Assembly: GCF_028689845.1 (NCBI RefSeq)
Contig: NZ_JAQVCH010000026.1
Coordinates: 1 to 37,729 of the forward strand
Origin: Flavobacterium sp.
Lineage (GTDB): Bacteria; Bacteroidota; Bacteroidia; Flavobacteriales; Flavobacteriaceae
Length of the DNA: 37,729 nucleotides
Direction of reading: 5' to 3'
Of this stretch, positions 7,479 through 16,374 are shown piece by piece. Within the stretch, counting starts at the first letter, position 1, and the number at the start of each line of letters is the position of its first letter. A program made the translations under genes and the position numbers. The notes beneath the pieces are model-generated. The model ran no database searches. It saw only the letters and a program-made list of their open reading frames with translations, and had not been told where the DNA came from.

Positions 7479-8447
7479 ATGCTAAAAGTTGGTGTTTTAG
7501 GTGCTGGTCACCTTGGAAAAATCCATTTGCGATTGCTCAAACAATCTTCTAAATATGAATTAATTGGTTTTTATGATGAAAATGCTGAACATGCAGAAAA
7601 AATAGCGGCTGAATTTGGTTATAAGCGATTCGACACCATTGCTAAATTAATACATGCTGTGGACGTTATTGATATTGTTACGCCAACACTTTCCCATTAT
7701 AAATGTGCGAAAGTTTCTATCAAATCTGGAAAACATGTTTTTATTGAAAAGCCAATTTCTACTACTGTAGCCGAAGCGGAAGAAATTATCGCTTTAGCAA
7801 AAGAACACAATATCATAGGCCAAGTTGGCCATGTGGAACGCTTTAATCCCGCATTCATCGCAGTCAAAAATCAAATTGACAATCCGATGTTTATAGAAAC
7901 CCATCGATTAGCCGAATTTAATCCAAGAGGCACAGATGTTCCCGTAGTTTTAGACTTAATGATTCATGATATTGATGCTATTTTGAGTGTTGTGAAATCT
8001 AAAGTAAAATCGGTTCATGCTAGTGGCGTTTCAGTTTTGAGCCAGTCTCCCGATATTGCCAATGCTCGAATTGAATTTGAAAACGGTTGTGTAGCCAATG
8101 TTACTTCCAGCCGGATTTCGATGAAAAACATGCGAAAATCGCGTTTCTTTCAAAAAGATGCTTACATCTCCGTAGATTATTTAGATAAAATTTGTGAAGT
8201 CGTAAAAATGAAAGATGCTCCTGAAGTGCCAGGTGATTTTGATATGATTCTGCAAAATGCTGAAGGCGTAAAAAAACAAATCTATTTTGACAATCCAGAA
8301 GTGACACAAAACAATGCCATTTTACTTGAATTAGAAACTTTTGCAGATGCTATTAATAACAAATCAACACCTATCGTCACATTAGAAGATGGTACGGAAG
8401 CTTTAAGAGTAGCTTATATGATTATTGATTCGATGAATAAGAAATAA
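7479..8447 (+). CDS. Gfo/Idh/MocA family NAD(P)-dependent oxidoreductase
   Basis: The 322-residue product has an N-terminal Rossmann fold with GVLGAGHLGKIH (5-16), the conserved EKP motif (90-92, FIEKPIS) that carries the catalytic or cofactor-contacting Lys, and the C-terminal alpha/beta substrate domain (VGHVERFNP, then VVLDLMIHDIDAI). Such enzymes oxidise or reduce sugars, inositols or related compounds. The HDID motif near residue 167 is common in UDP-sugar or scyllo-inositol type members, but the substrate cannot be assigned. The ATG at 7479 is chosen because the promoter overlaps the alternative upstream TTG. The next gene, a hydroxyacyl-CoA dehydrogenase, starts 76 nt downstream on the same strand. 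Confidence 0.88.
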   Translation: MLKVGVLGAGHLGKIHLRLLKQSSKYELIGFYDENAEHAEKIAAEFGYKRFDTIAKLIHAVDVIDIVTPTLSHYKCAKVSIKSGKHVFIEKPISTTVAEAEEIIALAKEHNIIGQVGHVERFNPAFIAVKNQIDNPMFIETHRLAEFNPRGTDVPVVLDLMIHDIDAILSVVKSKVKSVHASGVSVLSQSPDIANARIEFENGCVANVTSSRISMKNMRKSRFFQKDAYISVDYLDKICEVVKMKDAPEVPGDFDMILQNAEGVKKQIYFDNPEVTQNNAILLELETFADAINNKSTPIVTLEDGTEALRVAYMIIDSMNKK

Positions 8448-8523
8448 TAGTAACCGTAAATTCTAAAATTATTGTTTTTATATAATTTCCGAATTTGTGG
8501 TAAAATTTTTAAATAAAAATAAA

Positions 8524-9414
8524 ATGAAACAAATAGCTGTAATTGGAGCTGGAACAATGGGTAACGGAATTGCTCATACGTTTGCTCAATCAGGATTTAC
8601 TGTAAAATTAATCGATCTTACTGAAAAATCATTAGAAAAAGGAATGGCAACGATTGCTTCCAACTTGGAAAGAATGGTCGCAAAAGGAACTATATCGGAA
8701 GAAGACAAACACAAAACTATTTCAAACATCATTACCTATACGGACATTAAAGATGGTATTGTTGGTTGTGATTTAGTAGTTGAAGCGGCTACTGAAAATG
8801 TGGGTTTAAAAATGAATATTTTCAAGCAATTGAGTGAAATTTGTGACCATCATGTTATTTTAGCTTCAAATACTTCTTCAATTTCTATTACACAAATTGC
8901 TGCACAAGTTGTTCATCCAGAACGTGTTATCGGAATGCACTTTATGAATCCGGTACCTATTATGAAATTGGTAGAAATTATTCGTGGTTATTCAACCTCT
9001 GATGAAGTAACTAAAATCATCATGGATTTATCAGTGAAATTAGGAAAAACGCCAACAGAAGTGAATGATTATCCTGGTTTTGTAGCTAACCGAATCTTAA
9101 TGCCGATGATTAACGAAGCTGTGGAAACCTTGTACAATGGTGTTGCTGGAGTTTCTGAAATTGATACGGTGATGAAACTAGGAATGGCTCATCCGATGGG
9201 TCCCTTACAATTAGCAGATTTTATCGGACTTGACGTTTGTCTTTCTATCTTAAATGTCATGTACGATGGTTTCAAAAACCCAAAATACGCACCTTGTCCG
9301 CTATTAGTCAATATGGTTATGGCTGGAAAACTAGGCGTAAAATCGGGTGAAGGCTTTTATGATTATAGCGAAAGTAGAAAAGCGGAATTTGTATCAAAAC
9401 AATTTTTAAAGTAA
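8524..9414 (+). CDS. hbd: 3-hydroxybutyryl-CoA dehydrogenase
   Basis: The enzyme interconverts 3-hydroxyacyl-CoA and acetoacetyl-type 3-ketoacyl-CoA with NAD(P)H, in fatty-acid or butanoate metabolism. From the ATG at 8524 the product has 296 residues, the usual size for stand-alone enzymes. Visible are the dinucleotide site IAVIGAGTMGNGIAH (4-18), the catalytic region ILASNTSSISIT, GMHFMNPVPIMKLVEI with the catalytic His, and the C-terminal domain signature DYPGFVANRILMPMINEA plus HPMGPLQLADFIGLD. An in-frame GTG at 8497 would add nine residues ahead of the Rossmann strand, which is not needed. A hairpin-forming repeat (9417-9463) separates it from the next gene. Confidence 0.93.
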   Translation: MKQIAVIGAGTMGNGIAHTFAQSGFTVKLIDLTEKSLEKGMATIASNLERMVAKGTISEEDKHKTISNIITYTDIKDGIVGCDLVVEAATENVGLKMNIFKQLSEICDHHVILASNTSSISITQIAAQVVHPERVIGMHFMNPVPIMKLVEIIRGYSTSDEVTKIIMDLSVKLGKTPTEVNDYPGFVANRILMPMINEAVETLYNGVAGVSEIDTVMKLGMAHPMGPLQLADFIGLDVCLSILNVMYDGFKNPKYAPCPLLVNMVMAGKLGVKSGEGFYDYSESRKAEFVSKQFLK

Positions 9415-9416
9415 AC

Positions 9417-9463
9417 AGTCGCAGTCGCAGTTTTCAGGTCTAATGTGACTTAAAACTGTGACT
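9417..9463. repeat. AGTCGC simple repeat within an imperfect hairpin
   Basis: AGTCGC is repeated (9417-9428) and runs into AGTCGCAGTTTT (9423-9434), which pairs at 11 of 12 positions with AAAACTGTGACT (9452-9463) around a 17-nt loop. It fills most of the 62-nt gap before the DUF1015 gene. It is either a weak hairpin or a dispersed intergenic repeat; only one copy is in the window. Confidence 0.6.
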
Positions 9464-9476
9464 GAATACTAAAAAT

Positions 9477-10694
9477 ATGTCAAAAATCATCCCTTTCAAA
9501 GCTGTTCGTCCTGCTCCTGACAAAGTTGCTTTGGTTTCGTGTAGAAATTATGATGATTATAGTGCCGCTGAGCTTGCTGCTTGGCTAAATTTTAATCCGT
9601 ATTCCTTTCTTCATGTGATTAATCCTGCTTTTGCAAATGTTCAAAAAATCAGTCTCGACAAACGCTTTAAAGGAGTCGCCTTAAAATACCAAGATTTCAA
9701 AAACGAACATATTTTTGAACAAGAAGACAATCCTGTTTTTTATGTATATGAAATTGAATCGAAAAAACAGCATTTCACTGGAATAATTGCAGGAACTTCG
9801 GTAGAAGATTATCAAAAAGGTGTAATAAAAAAGCACGAAGACACGTTGAATTATCGTGTAGAATTGTTTAAAGATTATTTGCATCAAACGCAATTTAATA
9901 CGGAACCGGTTTTAATTACCTATCCCGATTCAGTTGAATTAAACACGTGGATTTTAATCAAAAAACAAAGTGAACCTTTGTATCGTTTTACCACTACAAA
10001 CAAAGAAAAGCATACGCTCTGGAAAATTGATACACAAAGCGATTTAGATTGGTTGACTTCTCATTTTGAAAAAATCCCTAATTTATATATTGCAGATGGG
10101 CATCATCGTTCTGCTTCTGCAGAATTATTATATGAGCAAGACAAACACTTAGGAAATGAAAGTCTTCGTTATTTTATGAGTTTTTTAATTCCGGAAAGTA
10201 ATGTCAAAATTTATGAATACAATCGAATTGTTCGTGATTTGAATGGGTTTTCGAAAGAAGCTTTTTTAAAAAATTTAGAAACGCATTTTATTATCAAAAA
10301 TAAAGAACAAGAATTATGGAAGCCGCAGGATAAATTTGAATTCGGAATGTATTTAGATGGTCATTTTTATGCCCTGTTTTATAAAAATACGAAAGAAAAT
10401 AGTTCTGTTTTTGACAATTTAGATGCACAAATTTTATATGAACATGTTTTATTGCCAATTCTAGGAATTGAAGATTTGCGAAACGATGAACGCATTGATT
10501 ATATTTCTGGAAAACTCCCAATTACAGCCATTAAAGAAGTAATTGACGAAGGTGAATTTGAAGTTGGCTTTATGCTTTATCCTTCAAATATAAATGAAAT
10601 TAAAGCTTTTGCAGATAACCAATTAATCATGCCTCCAAAAAGCACTTACATTGAACCAAAGTTTAGAAGTGGTTTGATTGTGTATGAGTTGTGA
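9477..10694 (+). CDS. DUF1015 family protein
   Basis: The 405-residue cytoplasmic product matches the DUF1015 family from end to end: IPFKAVRP at the start (5-12), NPYSFLHVINP (40-50), YVYEIESK, and the most conserved block NLYIADGHHRSASAELLYEQ with the DGHHR motif near residue 207. The C-terminal part contains LPITAIKEVIDEGEFEVGFML and MPPKSTYIEPK. The family's function is unknown; in other bacteria it is often next to serine or one-carbon genes, which is not the case here. The YggS-type gene follows almost immediately (31 nt to its likely start), so the two are probably co-transcribed. Confidence 0.9.
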   Translation: MSKIIPFKAVRPAPDKVALVSCRNYDDYSAAELAAWLNFNPYSFLHVINPAFANVQKISLDKRFKGVALKYQDFKNEHIFEQEDNPVFYVYEIESKKQHFTGIIAGTSVEDYQKGVIKKHEDTLNYRVELFKDYLHQTQFNTEPVLITYPDSVELNTWILIKKQSEPLYRFTTTNKEKHTLWKIDTQSDLDWLTSHFEKIPNLYIADGHHRSASAELLYEQDKHLGNESLRYFMSFLIPESNVKIYEYNRIVRDLNGFSKEAFLKNLETHFIIKNKEQELWKPQDKFEFGMYLDGHFYALFYKNTKENSSVFDNLDAQILYEHVLLPILGIEDLRNDERIDYISGKLPITAIKEVIDEGEFEVGFMLYPSNINEIKAFADNQLIMPPKSTYIEPKFRSGLIVYEL

Positions 10695-10725
10695 TTTGAA
10701 AATAAGACAATATGAAAATTTGAAA

Positions 10726-11394
10726 ATGAATATAGAACAAAACCTTACACGCATAAAATCTAACCTTCCAAAAAATGTGACACTTGTTGCAGTTTCTAAA
10801 ACCAAACCGGTAGCCGACTTGATGGAAGCATATGAAGCGGGTCAACGCATATTTGGAGAAAACAAAGTCCAAGAAATGACTGAAAAATGGGAACAAATGC
10901 CAAAAGATATTGAGTGGCACATGATTGGCCATGTTCAAACCAATAAAGTCAAATACATGATTCCGTATGTCAAATTGATTCACGGCGTGGATAGTTTAAA
11001 ACTGCTCAAAGAAATCAATCGATTGGCAAAAAGATGGCGTAAAACAGTCGATTGCTTATTGCAAATTCATATTGCTGAAGAAGAAACTAAATTTGGTTTA
11101 GATGAAAAAGAGTTAGAAGAAGTACTAAAACAAATTAATATTGATGGTAGTGAATTTGAAAACATTCGCATTGTTGGCTTAATGGGAATGGCAACTTTTA
11201 CGGATAATCAAGAGCAAATTAAACGAGAGTTTTTACATTTGAAATCCATTTTTGAAAATTTACTGAATCAACCTACAACACAAAACCTACAACCTACAAC
11301 CTTATCCATGGGAATGTCTGGCGATTATCAACTCGCAATTGATTGCGGTAGTAACATGGTTCGGATTGGAAGTAGTATCTTTGGAACAAGATAA
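10726..11394 (+). CDS. YggS family pyridoxal phosphate-binding protein
   Basis: YggS/PLPBP proteins bind PLP without known enzymatic turnover and keep vitamin B6 and amino-acid pools in balance. From the ATG at 10726 the product has 222 residues. The PLP lysine is in LVAVSKTKP (Lys25), followed by FGENKVQE, WHMIGHVQTNK (the conserved HFIGxLQxNK block, with a small change), IHGVDSLKL and the C-terminal LSMGMSGDYQLAI and VRIGSSIFG. Two upstream Met codons in the same frame (from 10678) would overlap the DUF1015 stop codon and give an N-terminus unlike the family. A short low-complexity stretch PTTQNLQPTT (about residues 180-189), from the nucleotide repeat CCTACAAC, interrupts the otherwise conserved region before LSMGMSGD. 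Confidence 0.92.
   Translation: MNIEQNLTRIKSNLPKNVTLVAVSKTKPVADLMEAYEAGQRIFGENKVQEMTEKWEQMPKDIEWHMIGHVQTNKVKYMIPYVKLIHGVDSLKLLKEINRLAKRWRKTVDCLLQIHIAEEETKFGLDEKELEEVLKQINIDGSEFENIRIVGLMGMATFTDNQEQIKREFLHLKSIFENLLNQPTTQNLQPTTLSMGMSGDYQLAIDCGSNMVRIGSSIFGTR
11262..11302. repeat. CCTACAAC short tandem repeat inside the YggS-type gene
   Basis: CCTACAACA, CCTACAA and CCTACAACC occur in close succession within the coding sequence. They encode PTTQNLQPTT just upstream of the conserved LSMGMSGD motif. The reading frame stays open. Confidence 0.55.
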
Positions 11395-11457
11395 GATAAA
11401 ATAAAATAGAATAAAGAAAAAAGACTAATTACTATTCACTAATTACCAATAACTTAC

Positions 11458-12819
11458 TTGTACGCAATTTTAGACATAGAAACCACTGGTGGACAATTTA
11501 ACGAAGAAGGAATTACTGAAATAGCCATATATAAATACGATGGTCATGAAATAATAGATCAATTTATAAGTTTGGTTAATCCAGAAATTCCAATTCAGCC
11601 TTTCGTTGTAAAATTAACAGGAATAAACAATGCGATGCTGCGTTCTGCTCCTAAATTTTATGAAGTAGCTAAACGTATAATTGAAATTACCGAAGGCAGT
11701 ATTGTGGTTGCACATAACGCTTCTTTTGATTATCGAATTCTGCAAACGGAATTTAGACGATTAGGTTTTCGATTTCAAAAACAAACCCTTTGCACGGTAG
11801 AATTATCCAAGAAATTAATTCCGGATCAAGAATCATATAGTTTAGGAAAACTCGTTCGTGCTTTAGGGATTCCAATGGCCGACAGACATCGAGCAAGTGG
11901 TGATGCGATGGCGACGGTCAAACTATTTAAAATGCTTTTGGCGAAAGATGTTGAAAAAGAAATTGTCAAAAGTTTAGTAAAAACCGAAATCAAATCGGGA
12001 ATGTCTCCCAAATTACTTGATATTGTTGAAAACCTGCCTTCAAAAACTGGAATTTATTACATTCATAACGAAAAAGGCGATTTAATTTACATTGGAAAAA
12101 GTAAAAACATCAAAAAAAGAGTTAATCAACATTTTACGGGTACCACCTCAAAATGCAAAAAAATTCAAGCAGAAGTATATACGGTTAGTTATGAAGAAAC
12201 AGCAAGCGAACTGATTGCCTTACTCAAAGAAAGTGAAGAAATAAAGGTTAACAAACCCATTTATAACCGAGCACAACGCAAAAGCATTTTTCAATGGGCT
12301 TTGTATGCACAGAAAGATGAGCAAGGTTATTTAGCGTTACTATTGCAGAAAGCAGATGGTCGAAAAAAGGAAATTACCTCTTTTGCTTCGTTGCAAGAAG
12401 GAAAAAACACGTTGTTTAAAATCACGGATAAATACCAATTATGCCAAAAAATAAACGGATTATACGACACTAAAAACGCATGTTTCAAATATAAAATTAA
12501 AGAATGTGCAGGTGCTTGTATTCAAGAAGAATCCCAAGAAACTTATAACCAAAGGGTGACGGAATTTATAGAAATGAATCAGTTTGAAAATGAAAATATG
12601 ATAGTGTTAGACCGTGGACGATCAGTAGAAGAACGTTCGGCTATACTGATAGAAAACGGCATTTATAAAGGCTATTGTTTTTATGATTTAAATTATCAAG
12701 TCACCAATGTTGAAGTGCTCAGAAATATTTTAATTCCGATGCAAAACAACCGCGATGTTCGTCAAATTATTCAAAGCTACCTCAGAAAGAACAAAGTTTG
12801 GAAGATTATTAAATTTTAA
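11458..12819 (+). CDS. DnaQ-like 3'-5' exonuclease fused to a GIY-YIG (UvrC/Cho-like) nuclease domain
   Basis: The 453-residue protein combines two nucleases. Residues 1-165 form a DEDDh exonuclease like the epsilon subunit of DNA polymerase III: DIETTG (Asp6, Glu8), Asp91 in HNASFDYRIL and the His144/Asp149 pair in HRASGD. Residues about 193-270 form a GIY-YIG domain: GIYYI (198-202), YIGKSKNIKKR (211-221) and KPIYN (266-270). Later, ACFKYKIKECAGAC (341-354) resembles the Cys motif after the nuclease domain in UvrC and Cho. The same DnaQ plus GIY-YIG design is known for Cho-type proteins of other bacteria, pointing to an auxiliary role in nucleotide excision repair. The start codon is TTG (11458), directly at the beginning of the exonuclease strand; there is no suitable ATG. 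It ends before a bidirectional terminator. Confidence 0.9.
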   Translation: MYAILDIETTGGQFNEEGITEIAIYKYDGHEIIDQFISLVNPEIPIQPFVVKLTGINNAMLRSAPKFYEVAKRIIEITEGSIVVAHNASFDYRILQTEFRRLGFRFQKQTLCTVELSKKLIPDQESYSLGKLVRALGIPMADRHRASGDAMATVKLFKMLLAKDVEKEIVKSLVKTEIKSGMSPKLLDIVENLPSKTGIYYIHNEKGDLIYIGKSKNIKKRVNQHFTGTTSKCKKIQAEVYTVSYEETASELIALLKESEEIKVNKPIYNRAQRKSIFQWALYAQKDEQGYLALLLQKADGRKKEITSFASLQEGKNTLFKITDKYQLCQKINGLYDTKNACFKYKIKECAGACIQEESQETYNQRVTEFIEMNQFENENMIVLDRGRSVEERSAILIENGIYKGYCFYDLNYQVTNVEVLRNILIPMQNNRDVRQIIQSYLRKNKVWKIIKF

Positions 12820-12887
12820 CTGAGTTAATTTTAAATAGTATACTTTTTTGTGCCACACTATTTTAGATAAAAGCTTACAAAAATAAA

Positions 12888-12911
12888 AAGCCACCTATTG
12901 CTAGGTGGCTT
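12888..12911. terminator. Bidirectional intrinsic terminator
   Basis: AAGCCACCTA (12888-12897) and TAGGTGGCTT (12902-12911) form a perfect 10-bp stem with a TTGC loop. On the minus strand it is followed by a T-rich tract; the plus-strand tract (TACTTATTT) is weaker. It lies between two convergent genes. Confidence 0.85.
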
Positions 12912-12933
12912 ACTTATTTAAAAGAAAATCTAT

Positions 12934-15900
12934 TTATTCTTTAATTACTCTTACCGTTTTAGTTACATTATTAGAAGTAACTTTAACTAAATAAGCTCCA
13001 GAAGCATAACTTGACATATCGATTTCTGCCGTTGTTGTATTAAATGAATTAGAAGTCATTTTTTGACCTAATAAATTAAATATTTCAACTTGAGCTATGT
13101 TTTGGCTATAGGCTAAATTTAAAACATTTTTCACTGGATTTGGATAAGCAACAAAGCTAGAACTATCAAAAGAATTCGCACTTAATTGAACATCTACAAT
13201 AATATTATCTACAAATAGATAAAATTGATCTGCATCAGAATAGGCATTAAATCCAAAATAATGTACTCCAGTTGCTGTAGGTGTAAATTCAACTAAGCTA
13301 TTAATTCCAGGATTATTTGTTACATCGCCATGGTCAACTAATAAATTAGTCATCGCTGATGCTGATGCTGAAGTACCATAAGCTACTTTTAACTTCTCTG
13401 GGAAAGTTGCTCCTGTTGACCCATAATCATAAGAGATTTTATAAGCAGTTCCAGCAGTTAAATTTATTCCTTGTGTAAAAAACCATACATTAGCATCATT
13501 ACTAGAATTATAAGTATAGGTTAAGGCTTTAGTTGCAAAACCATATGCAGTACCATTTGTTGTAACTGTCCATAAGTTACCACCTCCTACATTCTCTTGA
13601 GAAGTACAGTTTGGTAAAGCGATATCTACAGCTGATTCAAAATCTTGACTGTAAGGAACGTCTGTTGCAGTACAAGCTGTTGTAAAAGTAAATGGACCTG
13701 ACCAAGTACTCTCATCTGTGCCACAATTAGCTCTTACATAAAAACTATAAGCTGTATTACTAGTTAATCCACCTAAATTCTGAGGATTTGTAGCATCAGT
13801 AATGTTTGGTGTTCCAGTGGCAGTAAAACCGACAGTTCCCCACTCAATATCCCAAACCGTTGCTGATCCATTTTCTGTCCATCCTAAATCTGCAGAAACC
13901 GCTGTTATAGCAGAAGCCGAAAGTGCAGTTGGAGGCAAACAAGCTGGTGCTTCTGTGATATTTATTGCAAAATCTAATGTAACTCCCCATGATCCAGAAT
14001 AACATGGATCAACTGTTGTCATAAAATCAGCAGTTACAATTCTCATTCTGTGTTGACCTAAGGGAGCAGTTAATGGCATTATAAATGAAGCATTCAAGGT
14101 CATAGGATTTGCATTAGTCGATTCGCCTGTATAAACCAATTCTCCCTCATCAGTAAAATCTAAATCATTATTAAAATCAATAAGAATATAAGTATTGTAA
14201 GTCACACCCGTTCCAAATGTAATTTGAACGTTATTACTAATTCCTTGTGACATATTCACTATTGTAGCGGTATGATCAAAATAAGTAACATCCGTTGTTG
14301 GAAAATCTGTCGATTGAACTTGAACACTTGTAATTCCGTTTCCATCATTCGATGTAGGAACAGAAGGACAATAACATCCATTCACGTTAGTACTAAATGA
14401 CATTTCCGTACAATCTGTTGCAGGACCAGTTGCATTAAATGGAACAATAGTATAAAAATAAGTTGTTGCCATAGTTCCTACAAACGAATACGTTAATGAG
14501 TTGCCAATAAGCAGATTATCAGCTAGGTCTGTTCCGCCTGAAGTGGTTCCCATTGTAATTCTGTAACCATCTGCTCCAGTAGCAGCATTCCAAGTAATTA
14601 AATTAGCAAAGTTTCCACAAGTTGGATTAGGAGTAGCAACAATATTAGTAGCACAAGTTGGAACAGAAGAAGGCGTTGCTCTAACTTCAAAATTATCAAT
14701 TGAAAAATCGATGTCTGCAGGACCATCTTCGCTACCTTCAATAGCTCTAAATGCAAAACGAACCGTTTGTCCTGCATAATCATCTAAATCAAGTACTAAA
14801 GAAGTTCCTGTACTTGAAGGTTGATTGGTATCATTATATATATGTAAGATTGTCCAATTAGTAGTTCCTGTAGTCGAAACTAATATTTGAATAAAATCAT
14901 CTGCTTCCCATGCATTAGTTGGTGCATTAGTTGAACTATACTGGGTAGCCGCTGCATCAAATTTTAATTCATAACCTGTGGTAGGGATGCTAATTAAAGG
15001 CGAAATAACCCAATCATTAGCTCCAGTATAAAAAATGTTATTTCTAAAAGCTCCAGTTGTTCCAACATTAGCAAAACCATCTGCTCCCCAGCCTGAACCA
15101 GTTGCGGCAGTAGGGCCAACTTCTAAATCTCCACCAAATTGATTAGACCAACAACCTGGAACGAAAGTATCAAATGTTTCGATAAAATCAGGAATCAAAG
15201 TTCCACAAGTAGCAAAAGAAGATTCAGTACAATTTGATGCATCGCCATTAGAATTTGTAGGCGTTATAGTAACATAATAAGTTGTTCCTGCTGCTAAGCT
15301 TCCTAAATTATAAGTAAGTACATTTCCAACATCAAAATTGTTTAAGATATCGGTAGCTCCTGCAGAAGTTCCAACGCTCAATTTGTAGCTTGTTGCACCT
15401 CCAGTTGCTGCAGGCCATGCAATAACTGGGTTAGAGACATTTACAGCTCCATTAGCAGGAGTTGATAAAGCAGTACAGTTTGGAGGGTTTACCAAAGATA
15501 TTGCCGTAAAGCTCGTTACATTAAAATTAAGACCATTGGGAGTACCCCATTGTCCTACTGCAATGTATACGGTTTGATTAGCTGCAATATTAGCAGTTAC
15601 CGTTTTAGTAGCGTTACTTCCTGTTGAACCTTGAGCTGCTAACATCCCAGAAAAAGAAGTTCCTGTACAGTTTGAAAAAATTCCAATACCATTCCAACTA
15701 TTTACAGAGAATGTTGTCATTGATATTTCTTCTGGCGTTGGACCTGATGTATATTGAAACAGGTAAACATCGTCATCCCAATAGAATCCGTTTGTAGCAC
15801 CCGTATCCGTTGGGTTATCATTCCAATCTTCTGGACCACCAGTCCCGGGTGTAATAATGCCAGTTGCCGTATAACCGTTAGTTATTGGCACTGCACTTCC

Positions 15901-15969
15901 ACATCCAAATTGCGCATTTACTTGTAAAGACGCAAAGAGGACAAATAGAAATAAAGTAATTTTTTTCAT
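12934..15969 (-). CDS. Large secreted multidomain protein with T9SS C-terminal sorting domain
   Basis: The 1011-residue product has a Sec signal peptide (1-19, ending VNA). In order: an all-beta N-terminal region (20-155), a fibronectin type III-like domain (about 160-255), a MAM/choice-of-anchor-J-like jelly roll (262-430, WVISPLISIP), a second FN3-like domain (438-528), a GEVED-type domain (about 590-672, FIDFNNDLDFTDEGELVY-like pattern), a third FN3-like domain (676-766), a second anchor-J-like region (770-928) and the type A T9SS sorting domain (938-1011: YPNPVKNVLNL, FNLLGQKM, YLVKV, RVIKE). It should cross the outer membrane through the Por/Gld system and be surface-attached or released. 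No enzymatic domain is seen, so adhesion or glycan binding is the likely role. The gene stands alone and ends at a strong terminator. Confidence 0.9.
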   Translation of the reverse strand: MKKITLFLFVLFASLQVNAQFGCGSAVPITNGYTATGIITPGTGGPEDWNDNPTDTGATNGFYWDDDVYLFQYTSGPTPEEISMTTFSVNSWNGIGIFSNCTGTSFSGMLAAQGSTGSNATKTVTANIAANQTVYIAVGQWGTPNGLNFNVTSFTAISLVNPPNCTALSTPANGAVNVSNPVIAWPAATGGATSYKLSVGTSAGATDILNNFDVGNVLTYNLGSLAAGTTYYVTITPTNSNGDASNCTESSFATCGTLIPDFIETFDTFVPGCWSNQFGGDLEVGPTAATGSGWGADGFANVGTTGAFRNNIFYTGANDWVISPLISIPTTGYELKFDAAATQYSSTNAPTNAWEADDFIQILVSTTGTTNWTILHIYNDTNQPSSTGTSLVLDLDDYAGQTVRFAFRAIEGSEDGPADIDFSIDNFEVRATPSSVPTCATNIVATPNPTCGNFANLITWNAATGADGYRITMGTTSGGTDLADNLLIGNSLTYSFVGTMATTYFYTIVPFNATGPATDCTEMSFSTNVNGCYCPSVPTSNDGNGITSVQVQSTDFPTTDVTYFDHTATIVNMSQGISNNVQITFGTGVTYNTYILIDFNNDLDFTDEGELVYTGESTNANPMTLNASFIMPLTAPLGQHRMRIVTADFMTTVDPCYSGSWGVTLDFAINITEAPACLPPTALSASAITAVSADLGWTENGSATVWDIEWGTVGFTATGTPNITDATNPQNLGGLTSNTAYSFYVRANCGTDESTWSGPFTFTTACTATDVPYSQDFESAVDIALPNCTSQENVGGGNLWTVTTNGTAYGFATKALTYTYNSSNDANVWFFTQGINLTAGTAYKISYDYGSTGATFPEKLKVAYGTSASASAMTNLLVDHGDVTNNPGINSLVEFTPTATGVHYFGFNAYSDADQFYLFVDNIIVDVQLSANSFDSSSFVAYPNPVKNVLNLAYSQNIAQVEIFNLLGQKMTSNSFNTTTAEIDMSSYASGAYLVKVTSNNVTKTVRVIKE

Positions 15970-16103
15970 AATAATAGTAATATATAGTTTATACTGCTAA
16001 GATAATCATAATAAATTTATTGTTAAGGAAGGTTTTCTTAATATCGACAAAGTGCTGAAATAATCGTCAAAAAGCATTTTATCTTTGTTAATTATAAGAT
16101 ATT

Positions 16104-16223
16104 TCATGTTTTTATGAATGCTTTAACACAAAAAAATATCTTTTTCAGTTCCTTAAGTTGTTCCCAACAATCATTAGGAATCAATCCTATTTTTAATTCA
16201 TCTTCTAAAAGTAAAACTATCAT
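16104..16223 (-). CDS. Possible 39-residue small protein or gene remnant
   Basis: An ATG at 16221-16223 opens a 39-codon frame ending in TGA at 16104-16106. It encodes MIVLLLEDELKIGLIPNDC and then WEQLKELKKIFFCVKAF. The composition (LEDELK, WEQLKELKK) is more protein-like than most random ORFs in DNA this AT-rich. No family is recognised and no promoter is evident. It may be a relic of a longer gene. Confidence 0.2.
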   Translation of the reverse strand: MIVLLLEDELKIGLIPNDCWEQLKELKKIFFCVKAFIKT

Positions 16224-16311
16224 TTTATAGGAGTTTCTTTAAAATAAAAAGTCAACTTACAGTGTTTTAATACCAAAAAAGAACTTGCAGCCCTATTCAA
16301 ATATTCAATCG

Positions 16312-16319
16312 TATATTTG
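16312..16319 (+). promoter_or_regulatory. -7 promoter element of the channel-miaA unit
   Basis: TATATTTG is an exact TAnnTTTG match, 55 nt upstream of the channel ATG. The nearest upstream TTG (16285-16287) is 24 nt away, slightly beyond the usual spacing. Confidence 0.5.
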
Positions 16320-16374
16320 CAAACACGAAGTAGAGTAAACTAATTAGATTGTAATTGTATAAACTTGTTTTTTT

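Larger units (their letters stand above)
15970..16374. other. 405-nt intergenic region between divergent genes
   Basis: This AT-rich gap separates the T9SS cargo gene (minus) from the channel gene (plus) and holds the channel promoter. Two tiny minus-strand ORFs overlap by ATGA: 16104-16223 (39 codons, containing GLIPNDCWEQLKELKK) and one starting at 16107 downwards (33 codons). The first has a protein-like composition, but I do not recognise it and cannot tell it from chance. No RNA gene is seen. Confidence 0.4.

Noticed and set aside
9417..9463. Intrinsic terminator between the hydroxyacyl-CoA dehydrogenase and DUF1015 genes
   Set aside because: The hairpin has a mismatch, a 17-nt loop and no following T-run; a repeat is the safer reading.
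12934..15969. Protease or glycosidase domain in the 1011-residue T9SS protein
   Set aside because: Only beta-sandwich modules and the sorting domain were visible; no catalytic motif was found.
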